Origin: DATBGO01 sp963695645 | GTDB taxonomy: Bacteria > Actinomycetota > Actinomycetes > Streptosporangiales > Streptosporangiaceae | Assembly: GCA_963695645.1 (NCBI GenBank) | Contig: CAVOHC010000007.1 | Span: forward strand, 186,001-250,000 | Length of the DNA: 64,000 nt | Reading direction: 5' to 3' | Shown: positions 56,351 to 64,000 of the stretch, one piece after another | How the letters are laid out: each line of letters starts with the position of its first letter | Position numbering within the stretch: position 1 is the stretch's first letter | Position numbers and translations under genes: made by a program | The notes under the pieces: generated by a model | The model's input: the letters and a program-made list of their open reading frames with translations, nothing else | What the model was told of the DNA's origin: nothing | Databases searched by the model: none

Positions 56351-57457
56351 TCAGGAACGGCTCTGGGACGACGGGGTGTCTTCGGTCCTGGCCATCGATG
56401 GCAGCTGCTCATCGGGCGAATCTTTCGGGTTCAATTCGGAGAGCGCCCGGCGCATCGCTGTCAGGCCGGCGCCCCTGGGCACCTTCAGCGAGACGTACGC
56501 AAGCGCACCGGTAGGGATGGGCAGCCAGAAGTTCACCAGCCGCCACGCGAGCACGCCAAGGGTGGCGATGCTCCTGGTGAGACCGAAGCTCACCAGGAGC
56601 ACCGGCGTCACCGAGTCGATGACGCCGAGCCCGCCTGGCGTTACCGGGATGACGCCGAGCACGTTGGCGATCCCGTAGGCGGCGAACAACCCAACCGGAT
56701 TGGCATAACCGCCGAAGGCGGCTATGAAACACCACAGCGAAGCGGCGTCGAGCAGCCAGTTCAGCGACGCCCAGGACAGCGACAGGATCAGCACCGACCG
56801 GTCAGTGGCCAGGGCACGCAGCGATGCGCTCGCCTGCAGCACGATCTGCTCGAGCCGGTCGCCGCCGACGTGGGGGATCGGCCGGCCGATAGCCCGGACG
56901 ATGCGCGCTGCGCGCTTCTCGCCGCGGGTAATCCCGAGGACCAGTGCCCCAATGGCAGCGAGGGCCACCGCGCCGACAATGGCAACCGTCGCGTAGATCG
57001 GATGGAAGCCCTCAAAGGGGATGGAGATCACCAGGGCCAGCCACAACAGCGCGTTCAGCACGACCGTCGAGCCCATGCCCTTGGTCGCCATCATCACCCC
57101 GACGTCGGTGCCGGCCACGCCCTGATTCGTGAACAGCCGGTACCCGATCCCGGCGCTGCCGACTGTCCCCGCCGGGATGACATGCGCCACAGCCGCAGCG
57201 GACATGTCGATGCGGAAGAGACTGGACAGGCTCAGCCTGGGCGCGGAACCCGGCAGCAGCGCGCGGGTCAGCAGCGCGTAGCAGAACAGTGAGAGGCCCT
57301 CGAGCAGCACTCCCGCGGCCACCCATGCGCCGTTGATGCCGCCCAGCAAGGACAGGTCTCTCCTCGCCCCGATGAGCTCGGGGATGACCAGGTATTCAAT
57401 GATCAGGATCAGCGCGAAGATCAGCACCCCGCGTCGTACCGGGTGCTTGAGGACCAA
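56351..57457 (-). CDS. Lysylphosphatidylglycerol-synthase-TM/UPF0104-type flippase-like membrane protein
   Basis: 368 residues with about eight helices: GVLIFALILIIEYLVIPEL, AAAVAHVIPAGTVGSAGIGYRLF and NVLGVIPVTPGGLGVIDSVTPVLL are the hallmark segments of the flippase-like domain found in MprF and in stand-alone paralogs. There is no C-terminal synthetase domain, so it is a stand-alone transport-like module. The first regular start codon is a TTG at 57457, but the frame stays open upstream through the 39-bp repeat to a CTG at 57712 that overlaps the AI-2E stop. The true N-terminus may therefore be longer by about 85 repeat-rich residues. Confidence 0.85.
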   Translation of the reverse strand: MVLKHPVRRGVLIFALILIIEYLVIPELIGARRDLSLLGGINGAWVAAGVLLEGLSLFCYALLTRALLPGSAPRLSLSSLFRIDMSAAAVAHVIPAGTVGSAGIGYRLFTNQGVAGTDVGVMMATKGMGSTVVLNALLWLALVISIPFEGFHPIYATVAIVGAVALAAIGALVLGITRGEKRAARIVRAIGRPIPHVGGDRLEQIVLQASASLRALATDRSVLILSLSWASLNWLLDAASLWCFIAAFGGYANPVGLFAAYGIANVLGVIPVTPGGLGVIDSVTPVLLVSFGLTRSIATLGVLAWRLVNFWLPIPTGALAYVSLKVPRGAGLTAMRRALSELNPKDSPDEQLPSMARTEDTPSSQSRS

Positions 57458-57496
57458 ACGCCAGCGACTACGGCGCGGCTGCGGGTCTTCGCTGGT

Positions 57497-57708
57497 GTGC
57501 CCGGTGGTCCTGGCTGGCTGGGTGTCTTGGCCGGCCTGCCCGGTGGTTCTGGCTGGCTGGGTGTCTTGGCCGGCCTGCCCGGTGGTTCTGGCTGGCTGGG
57601 TGTCTTGGCCGGCCTGCCCGGTGGTCCTGGCTGGCTGGGTGCCTTGGCCGGCCTGCCCGGTGGTCCTGGCTGGCTGGCGGTCTTCGCTGGCCTGCCCGGT
57701 GGCCCCGT
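57497..57708. repeat. 39-bp tandem repeat between flippase and AI-2E genes
   Basis: Five 39-bp units plus a partial. On the plus strand each begins CTGGCTGGCTGGGTG and ends CCTGCCCGGTGG. On the minus strand every unit encodes the 13-residue sequence TTGQAGQDTQPAR (some units vary), in the same frame as the downstream flippase. The length is a multiple of three, so the frame survives copy-number change. Confidence 0.88.
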
Positions 57709-58944
57709 TCAGCTCGCGTCCAGGCGGCGGAAAGTTACCTCATGCAGCAGGAGGCGGATGGCTGCAGCCGCGGGGATCGCTACCAGGGCGCCGATGATTC
57801 CCATCAGCGCGCCGCCGACGAGGACGGCCACCACTGTCACGACCGCGGGGACCTCCACCGTCCTGCCCATGATCCTTGGCACGATCAGGTAGTCCTCAGC
57901 AAGCCGGTAAGCGATATAGAAGCCCAGGGTAGCCACGGCGATCGGGAGCGACACAGTGAGCGCGACCAGCGATACGGCAGCCCCGCCGATGGTGGACCCG
58001 ATGACCGGGATCAGGTCAAGGAGGGCGACAAGCAGCGAAAGCAGCAACGCGTAGGGGATCCCAAAGGCAAGCAGCCAGATGTAAGTGCCCGCCCCGGCGA
58101 TCGCGGAGGTCAGGAAATTGCCGAGCACGTAGCCGCCGACCTTCGTGAAGATCTCGTCGCCGATCAAGATGACGCGGGCCCGCCGCGACTGCGGTGCGAG
58201 CCGGTACGCAAACAGCTTAATGCGGGGCATGCCGGCCAGGAAATAGATCGTGAGGACGGCCACAACCAGCAGTGAGGTTGCCGCGCTGAGCACCAGTTCC
58301 CCGGCTCCGAGCACGCCGCCGACGAGTGCGGTGCCCCTGGTGGAGAGCAGCTTGGACAGCCGCTGCTGGATCTGATAATGCGCGTTCAGCTTGCCCAGCT
58401 CGGAATTGTGGTCCTGCAGTGAGTGCATGTAATGGGGCAACTGCTGGGTCAGCGCGGTGGCCTGCGCGGTGAGCGGCGGGATCGCTGAGGCGAGGAAGCC
58501 AGCGACCACAGCCACCGCGGCGAGGACGATGACGATCACGGCCGCGGGACGGGGCAGGCCGCGGCGGGTGAGCCAGCTGACAGCGGGATCGAGGCCTGCG
58601 GCGATGAACAGCGCGAGGCCGATCAGGACCAGGACCGAGCGCGCCCTGATCACCACCTCGACGAGTCCGTAGGTGACCGCCACACCGGCGGCGGCCGCCA
58701 TCCCGACGAAGAAAGGTGAGCGCTTGTTCAGCGGGCGGCCAGGGTGGCCGAGGCCATTGGTTTTCTCGGCGATGGCAGCTGCGGTATCGAGCGCCTCCTG
58801 CATGCGGTCCGGGGTCTCCGGCTGGCCCTGCTCGGCGTCCGGGACCCCTGGCTGGACGGGCGTACGGTTCGGGGCCTCCGGCTGGCCCGTAGCGCCGTCA
58901 TCTGGTGAGGACGTCACGGTTGCGGACAACGGCTCTCCTGACAT
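57709..58944 (-). CDS. AI-2E family transporter (second copy)
   Basis: 411 residues. A disordered, Pro/Glu/Gln-rich cytosolic N-terminus (about 1-75) precedes eight or so helices. VALLDLIPVIGSTIGGAAVSLVAL and RLAEDYLIVPRIMGRTVEVPAVVTVVAVLVGGALMG are the family signature segments. It is about 40 residues longer than the copy at 33562, mostly at the N-terminus. It precedes the flippase-like gene on the same strand, and its TGA may overlap a CTG start of that gene. Substrate unknown. Confidence 0.88.
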   Translation of the reverse strand: MSGEPLSATVTSSPDDGATGQPEAPNRTPVQPGVPDAEQGQPETPDRMQEALDTAAAIAEKTNGLGHPGRPLNKRSPFFVGMAAAAGVAVTYGLVEVVIRARSVLVLIGLALFIAAGLDPAVSWLTRRGLPRPAAVIVIVLAAVAVVAGFLASAIPPLTAQATALTQQLPHYMHSLQDHNSELGKLNAHYQIQQRLSKLLSTRGTALVGGVLGAGELVLSAATSLLVVAVLTIYFLAGMPRIKLFAYRLAPQSRRARVILIGDEIFTKVGGYVLGNFLTSAIAGAGTYIWLLAFGIPYALLLSLLVALLDLIPVIGSTIGGAAVSLVALTVSLPIAVATLGFYIAYRLAEDYLIVPRIMGRTVEVPAVVTVVAVLVGGALMGIIGALVAIPAAAAIRLLLHEVTFRRLDAS

Positions 58945-58994
58945 GCGCTGCTGGTCCGGCGATGACCGGCCCCGGGCAAATCGTTCGGGTTGAG

Positions 58995-59402
58995 CTACTC
59001 CTGGAGGTATTCCTCGACGATCTCCGACTCCACGGGCCTGATGCTGCCGTCCGGGCTGGCCGGGGGCGCCGTGTGGTCGGCTGGATGCAGGTCCGGCCCC
59101 GGTTCGCGGCGTGCCGCTTCGGCCGACTGCTCGCCCGAGGCTCCCGGGTTGAGCACGATGTAGGGCGGATAGCGGGTCTCATCGACATGGCCGACCACCG
59201 GGCCGCGAGCGCCCTTCCGCAAGACCATCCGGCGGCGCAGCCACCCTTGCTGCCCGCGCTTGGGCAAGAACAGCCCAGCGACCCCGGTCGCCATCACCAC
59301 AACCCCTGCGACCTGAAGGTTGAGGAAGCTCGGGTGACCGGTTACGGCGAAGGTCAGGACAGCCCCGATGGCAAGTAAAGCCAGGGAAGTTGCGTTTTTC
59401 AT
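58995..59402 (-). CDS. Small membrane protein, hypothetical
   Basis: 135 residues. Two N-terminal helices (LALLAIGAVLTFAVTGH; LQVAGVVVMATGVAGLFL) are followed by a basic patch (KRGQQGWLRRRMVLRKG) and a Pro/Glu-rich cytosolic tail ending EIVEEYLQE. This two-helix plus tail layout resembles common actinobacterial DUF6458-type proteins; assignment is tentative. GGAGGG about 8 nt upstream supports the ATG at 59402. It lies just upstream of the AI-2E/flippase pair and may belong to the same transcript. Confidence 0.7.
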   Translation of the reverse strand: MKNATSLALLAIGAVLTFAVTGHPSFLNLQVAGVVVMATGVAGLFLPKRGQQGWLRRRMVLRKGARGPVVGHVDETRYPPYIVLNPGASGEQSAEAARREPGPDLHPADHTAPPASPDGSIRPVESEIVEEYLQE

Positions 59403-59780
59403 CTCTCATCCCTCCGGTTGGGAGTTCCGGTCCTCTCGGGGTCTGGGCCCTGACCGGGGTTGCCGGCGGCCGGGGACGGGATGGTTCCGGTCGGCATCTG
59501 TCAGGTCGGCGGCGCCTGCTGCTCCTCCAACACGTCGGCCACTCCGGCCCTGCTGCCCTCAGTGCTCTGCGCTGCGAGACTGTCGGCTACCCCCAGCGGT
59601 CCGGCCCAAACAGGGTGAGTCCAGGTGGCGAACGGCCCAGAGCGCGTGCGCCTGGAGATCACGGTGCCTGGACTGCATGGCACGGGCCCGCGCGGGTAGC
59701 TCCAATCGACCATGCCCCGGCGAGCCACGAATCTGACCCCGCCAGGAGGCAGTGGTGCGGAAAGACAAGGGAGGCCGGCC
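59403..59780. other. Divergent intergenic region
   Basis: 378 bp between the small membrane protein gene (minus) and the truncated LigD gene (plus). Open frames on both strands are low-complexity Arg/Pro/Gly shadows. I see no hairpin or gene. Confidence 0.4.
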
Positions 59781-60227
59781 ATGGTGAGCCTGACTGCGGG
59801 TGGCATCCGGGTCGAGCTGTCCAACAGCAGCAAGATCTTCTTCCCCGGCGATGAGATCACTAAGGGCGACCTAGTCGGCTATTACCGCGAGGTGGCCAGC
59901 CGGATGCTGCCCTACCTCCGGGACCGGCCGGTCGCCATGGCCCGCTACCCGGACGGCATCACCGGCCAGCGCATCTTCCAGAAGAACGTCCCCGAGTACT
60001 TTCCTGAATGGGTCAGCCGGGCCAAGGTCGGCAAGCAGGACGGCACCCTCAACCACGTCATCTGCGACAAGCCAGCGACCCTTATCTATCTGGCCAACCA
60101 GGCCTGCATCGAGCTGCATGTGTTCCTCAGCAAGGTCGGCACCTTGGGCAGCCCGGATCAGCTGGTGTTCGATCTCGACCCCCCGGACAACGATCATTTT
60201 GACGGCGCCTGCCAACGCTGTCGCTGA
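59781..60227 (+). CDS. Truncated LigD-type polymerase domain
   Basis: 148 residues. VSLTAGGIRVELSNSSKIFFPG, ITKGDLVGYYREVASRMLPYL, RDRPVAMARYPDGI, FFQKN-like IFQKNVPEYFP, NQACIELHVFLSK and LVFDLDPPD match the start of the non-homologous-end-joining LigD polymerase domain, including one catalytic Asp pair (DLDP). A complete domain is about 290 residues; the half carrying the third catalytic Asp and the nucleotide-binding residues is missing. GGAGG lies 9 nt before the ATG at 59781. Probably a non-functional remnant, as no Ku or ligase gene is nearby. Confidence 0.82.
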   Translation: MVSLTAGGIRVELSNSSKIFFPGDEITKGDLVGYYREVASRMLPYLRDRPVAMARYPDGITGQRIFQKNVPEYFPEWVSRAKVGKQDGTLNHVICDKPATLIYLANQACIELHVFLSKVGTLGSPDQLVFDLDPPDNDHFDGACQRCR

Positions 60228-60355
60228 TTGATTCAGCAGCGATGTGCCGTCGGTGCTGTCGAAACGGCCAGATTCAGGCGAATATCAGGTCTACCACCGC
60301 AAAAGGGCGGCGGAGCGGCTGCATCAGGCCGCCTGCCGTGGGTAGCTGAAAGCGC

Positions 60356-61873
60356 ATGGTGACCCAAATCAGAGAAACCGAACGAAAATACGAGGCGGGG
60401 CCGGGAACGCAGCTGCCGGCACTGAGCGATCTGCCGATGGTCGCTATGGAGTCCGACTCAGGTGAGCAGACGCTGGAGGCCGAGTACTACGACACAGCCG
60501 ACCTGCGGCTGATCCGAGTCGGCATCACGCTGCGCAGGCGCCGCGGCGGCAGCGATCCGGGCTGGCACCTGAAGGTGCCGGCCGACGGTGACTCAAGGGA
60601 TGAAATCAGGCTGCCGCTGGGACGAGCGGGGCGCAAGGTGCCCGCGGAGCTTGCCGCGCTGGTGCGCGTGCATACCCGCGGCGAGCCGCTGCGGCCGGTG
60701 GCGCTGATCACCACCAGGCGCCAGCTCCGGGTGCTGCTCGACGACACCGGATCGCCGCTGGCCGAAGTCGCGGCCGACGAAGTGTCCGCCCAGGGGATGG
60801 GCGAGGAGGCGACCCTTTCGCGGTGGCACGAGGTTGAGGTCGAGCTCACCGGGGGCAGCCTGCGGCTGCTTGAGGCGGCCGACAAGGCGCTCCGGCGGGG
60901 CGGGCTCAGGCCTGCGCAGCAGCAGGCTAAGCTGGAGCGCGCGCTGGCGGGCCGGGTGCTGTCAGCTGGGCAGCGGCCCCCGCCGACTTGGCGCTCCACC
61001 TCGGCTGATGTCATTCACGGCTACGCGGCGGTCCAGGTTGCGGCCCTGAAGGCTGCGGACCCCATGGTCCGCAGGGATGCGCCGGACTCGGTCCATCAGA
61101 TGCGGGTAGCCACCCGCCGGCTGCGCGCCCTGCTGAAGTCGTTCCCCGAGGTTCTCGACGCCGGGAAGACGAGGCCGATCGGCGACGAGCTGAAATGGCT
61201 CGGCACCGTGCTCGGCACCCGGCGGGACGCCGAGGTCCTTGCCGAGCGGCTGTCGGCCAGCGTGCGGCAGCTGCCGCCAGAACTTGTGCTCGGGCCGGTA
61301 CAGCCGCGGCTGCGGGTCCACTTCGCTCCCGTCGAGGCCGCTGCCAGGGCCGCGGCGCTCAGGGCGCTGGACAGCGACCGTTACCTGGCCCTGCTTGACC
61401 GCCTTGACCTGCTGCTCAGTGACCCGCCGCTGGCTCCGGCAGCAGGCCAGGCCGGCGACGTGCTGCCCGCTGCGGTCGGCCGGATGGGCCGCCGCCTGAC
61501 CAGGCGGATGCGCCGCGCCCAGCGGACGCCAGCCGGGCCGGACCGGGACGCGGCCCTGCACGAGGCCCGCAAGGCCGCCAAGGACGCCAGGTACGCGGCC
61601 GAGGCAGTCAGCCTCGCCTCCGGCAGGCAGGCCAGGCGTTTCGCCAGCCAGATGAAGAGGATCCAGTCGGTGCTCGGTGATCATCACGACGCCGTTGTGG
61701 CCAGGGGCACCGTCCGGGACCTAGCCGTGCAGGCGCAGCTGGCCGGCGAGAACGCGTTCAGTTTCGGCATTCTCTACGAGGATGACAGCCACCTTGCCGC
61801 GAGCCTCGACCGGCGCGCCTGGCGTGTCTGGAAGCAGGCGTCGCGGCATAAATACAGCAGGTGGCTGCGCTAG
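60356..61873 (+). CDS. CYTH-CHAD domain protein
   Basis: 505 residues. The N-terminal CYTH (triphosphate tunnel) domain, about 1-200, starts with the ExExK motif in RETERKYEAG and has YYDTADLRL and GWHLKVPADGDSRDEIR. The C-terminal CHAD domain, about 215-500, has conserved His/Arg motifs HQMRVATRRLRALLKSF, LHEARKAAKDARYAAE and LGDHHDAVV. CHAD domains bind polyphosphate and CYTH domains act on triphosphates, so a role in polyphosphate or inorganic triphosphate metabolism is likely. Length is normal for the fusion; all motifs are kept. Confidence 0.92.
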   Translation: MVTQIRETERKYEAGPGTQLPALSDLPMVAMESDSGEQTLEAEYYDTADLRLIRVGITLRRRRGGSDPGWHLKVPADGDSRDEIRLPLGRAGRKVPAELAALVRVHTRGEPLRPVALITTRRQLRVLLDDTGSPLAEVAADEVSAQGMGEEATLSRWHEVEVELTGGSLRLLEAADKALRRGGLRPAQQQAKLERALAGRVLSAGQRPPPTWRSTSADVIHGYAAVQVAALKAADPMVRRDAPDSVHQMRVATRRLRALLKSFPEVLDAGKTRPIGDELKWLGTVLGTRRDAEVLAERLSASVRQLPPELVLGPVQPRLRVHFAPVEAAARAAALRALDSDRYLALLDRLDLLLSDPPLAPAAGQAGDVLPAAVGRMGRRLTRRMRRAQRTPAGPDRDAALHEARKAAKDARYAAEAVSLASGRQARRFASQMKRIQSVLGDHHDAVVARGTVRDLAVQAQLAGENAFSFGILYEDDSHLAASLDRRAWRVWKQASRHKYSRWLR

Positions 61874-61952
61874 CCCGACTACCCTGACGGATCGCCTCCA
61901 TCCTGGGGCGGCAACCCGCACCACCATGTCCGCCCCTCGTTCTGGAGTGCCG

Positions 61953-64000
61953 CGATGGTTACCACGCAGACGCCAGGTCCACGCCAGCGGTCCGCGACCT
62001 ACCGGGTCCAGCTGCACGCAGGCTTCACCTTCGACGACGCCGCCGCCATCACCGGCTACCTGGCCGCGCTTGGTGTCAGTCACCTGTACTGCTCGCCCTA
62101 TCTGCAGGCCGTCCCGGGCAGCACGCATGGCTACGATGTGGTCGACCACGGGCTGCTGAACGCCGAGCTTGGTGGCGCGCCCGCGCACGCCAGGTTCCGC
62201 CAGCGGCTGGCCGCGGCCGGTCTCGGGCAGCTGCTCGACATCGTGCCGAACCATATGGCACTCGACGGACGGGCCAACGCATGGTGGTGGGACGTTCTCG
62301 AGAACGGCCCCTCGAGCCGTTATGCCGGCTATTTCGACATCGACTGGGATCCACCGCAGCGCAAGCTGATAGCTACCGTGCTAATGCCGATCCTCGGCGA
62401 TCACTACGGCCGGGTCCTCGAGACGGGCCAGCTGGCCGTCGAGCGGCAGGGCGGATCGCTAGTGGTCCGCTACTACGAGCACGAGGCGCCGCTGTCGCCG
62501 CGTTCACTGGACGAGTTCCTGGCCCGCGCCGCGGCCAGGGCAGGCTCGGTGGAGCTGAAGAACCTGGCCGCCGACCTTGGCCAGCTGCCGCATTCGATCC
62601 TTACCGATCGGGCGGCCGTGGCCGAGCGGCACCAGGGCAACCGGGAGCTGCGGGACCGCCTGGCCCGGCTGTGCGAGACTCACCCCGAGGTGGCGGCGGC
62701 CGTCGACGCGGAGATCGCGGCGGTCAACAGCAATCCCGACGCCCTCGACGATCTGCTTGGCAGGCAGAACTACCGGCTGGCTTACTGGGGCAACGCCGAC
62801 GAGGAGCTCTCCTACCGGCGGTTCTTCAACATCGAATCGCTCGTCGGGCTGCGGGTGGAGGACGAGACCGTCTTCACCGACACCCACCGCCTGGTTCTGG
62901 AGCTGGTCCGCAACGGGACGCTCGACGGACTGCGGATCGACCACGTGGACGGGCTTGCCGACCCGGAGGGCTACCTGCGGCGGCTGCGGGACGCCACCGG
63001 GGGCGCTTACGTCGTGGTGGAGAAGATCCTGGAGGGCGATGAGGAGCTGCCCCGATCGTGGCCGGTAGCGGGCACCAGCGGCTACGACTTCCTGACCAGG
63101 GTCAACCAGCTCTTCGTCGATCCGGCCAATGAAGCGGTCCTGCTGGCCGGGTATGCCGGCTTCACCGGCGAACGGACCGGCTACACCGAGATCGCGCACG
63201 GGGCCAAGCTCCAGATCATGCGCGAGGAGCTGGCGGCCGAGGTGGAGCGCCTCACCGGCCTGCTGGCTGAGGTTTGCGAGCGACATCGCCGCCAGCGCGA
63301 CCACACGCACTCCGAGCTGCGCGACGCGCTGCGCGAGATCATCGCCGCTTTCCCCGTCTACCGCACCTACGCCCGCCCTGGCCGGCCCGCCACCAATGCG
63401 GACCGGGCTCACGTGGCCGCCGCTGTCGCCGGGGCGCGCTGGCGTCGGCCCGACATCGATGCGGAGCTGGCCGACTTCGTCGGCGAGCTGGTCACCGGAG
63501 ATCACCCCGGCGAGGCAGAGGCCGCCTTCACGATCCGGTTCGCCCAGGTGAGCGCGCCGGTGATGGCCAAGGGCGTGGAAGATACCGCGTTCTACCGCTA
63601 CCTTCCGCTCGTTTCCCTCAATGAGGTCGGCGGCGACCCTGGACGCTTCGGCCTGCCGGTGGCCGATTTTCACCAGGCAATGATCGCCGCGGCCCGGCAC
63701 TGGCCGGAAGCAATGCTCACCCTCTCCACCCACGACACAAAACGCAGCGGCGACGTCCGGGCCAGGCTCAGCCTGCTGTCCGAGCTCCCCGAAGCGTGGG
63801 AACTCGCCGTAGACCGCTGGTCACGGCATAACGAGCGATATAAGCAGAACGGATGGCCGGACCGTAATGCCGAGTACCTGCTCTACCAGACGCTGGTCGG
63901 TGCCTGGCCGATCGATACGGCGCGGGTCGCCGCGTATATGGCGAAGGCAGCGAAGGAAGCCAAGGTCCACACGTCCTGGAGCGACCCGAGCGACAGCTAC
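61953..64000 (+). CDS. treY: Malto-oligosyltrehalose synthase, 5' part
   Basis: Open to the right edge of the window (682 codons seen); the C-terminal 100 or so residues are outside. TreY rearranges the reducing end of malto-oligosaccharides to a trehalose linkage, the first step of trehalose formation from glycogen. GH13 features are visible: TYRVQLHAGFTFDDAA, SHLYCSPYLQAVPGSTHGYDVVDH, DIVPNHMA, LRIDHVDGLADPEGYL (nucleophile Asp) and VVVEKILEGDEELP (acid/base Glu), with FFNIESLVGLRVE typical of TreY. GGAG lies 7 nt before the ATG at 61953. TreZ and GlgX partners may follow outside the window. Confidence 0.92.

Overview
This window looks like chromosomal DNA of a high-GC, multicellular-type actinomycete. 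Most codons end in G or C, GTG and TTG starts are common, and stop/start overlaps of the ATGA type are frequent. Marker families agree: an AfsR-type SARP regulator, a WhiB7-like protein with an RGRPRK AT-hook, SigB/F/G and ECF sigma factors, a ChoD-like oxidase and TreY. I see no transposase, integrase, phage gene, tRNA, rRNA or CRISPR array, so it reads as core chromosome with several lineage-specific cassettes. The genus cannot be fixed by eye.

Layout. 1-3.4 kb: 3' half of a murA-like gene, a fused CoA-transferase and a GNAT enzyme. 3.7-13.4 kb: a signalling block with a SARP/NB-ARC/TPR regulator, a small membrane-anchored peptide, a cytosolic subtilisin-like protease, a TPR-CHAT caspase-like protein, a small partner protein and an ECF sigma factor. 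14-19.1 kb: three transglutaminase-like proteins with a circularly permuted ATP-grasp and an alpha-E protein. 19.2-22 kb: a Baeyer-Villiger-type monooxygenase, a new 48-aa reading frame and an HpnA-like epimerase. 22.3-30 kb: a PRC-barrel protein, PEP carboxylase (apparently frameshifted at a minisatellite), a PadR/membrane-protein pair with a palindromic operator, cobQ and threonine aldolase. 30-33.2 kb: kinase, degenerate kinase partner and response regulator. 33.5-44.7 kb: transporter, amino-acid permease plus glutamine-synthetase-like enzyme, B12-type regulator, csbD with a strong terminator, cholesterol-oxidase-like GMC enzyme, ECF sigma plus ogt, whiB7 and a small membrane protein. 44.8-51.1 kb: a translationally coupled three-gene operon for pyruvate:ferredoxin oxidoreductase chemistry. 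51.2-53.1 kb: a truncated photolyase, an adenosine-specific-kinase-family protein, and a zinc-ribbon-like small protein coupled to an atypical PII. 53.3-58.9 kb: MarR and SigB/F/G-type genes that share unusual G-ending codon use and a 22-bp upstream motif, around a YihY protein, a flippase-like protein and an AI-2E protein. 59-64 kb: small membrane protein, truncated LigD polymerase domain, CYTH-CHAD protein and the 5' part of treY.

The most novel-looking unit is the sigma / small protein / TPR-CHAT / subtilase cassette (8.3-13.4 kb), a possible two-protease signalling or cell-fate module. Other points worth attention are the PEP carboxylase frameshift at base 25436, the paired regulator motif at 53.3 and 55.2 kb, the 13-residue repeat that may form the N-terminus of the flippase, and several short genes that a minimum-length filter would miss (20760-20906, 39964-40137, 13543-13683). 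GC-rich minisatellites recur at five or more gene edges.
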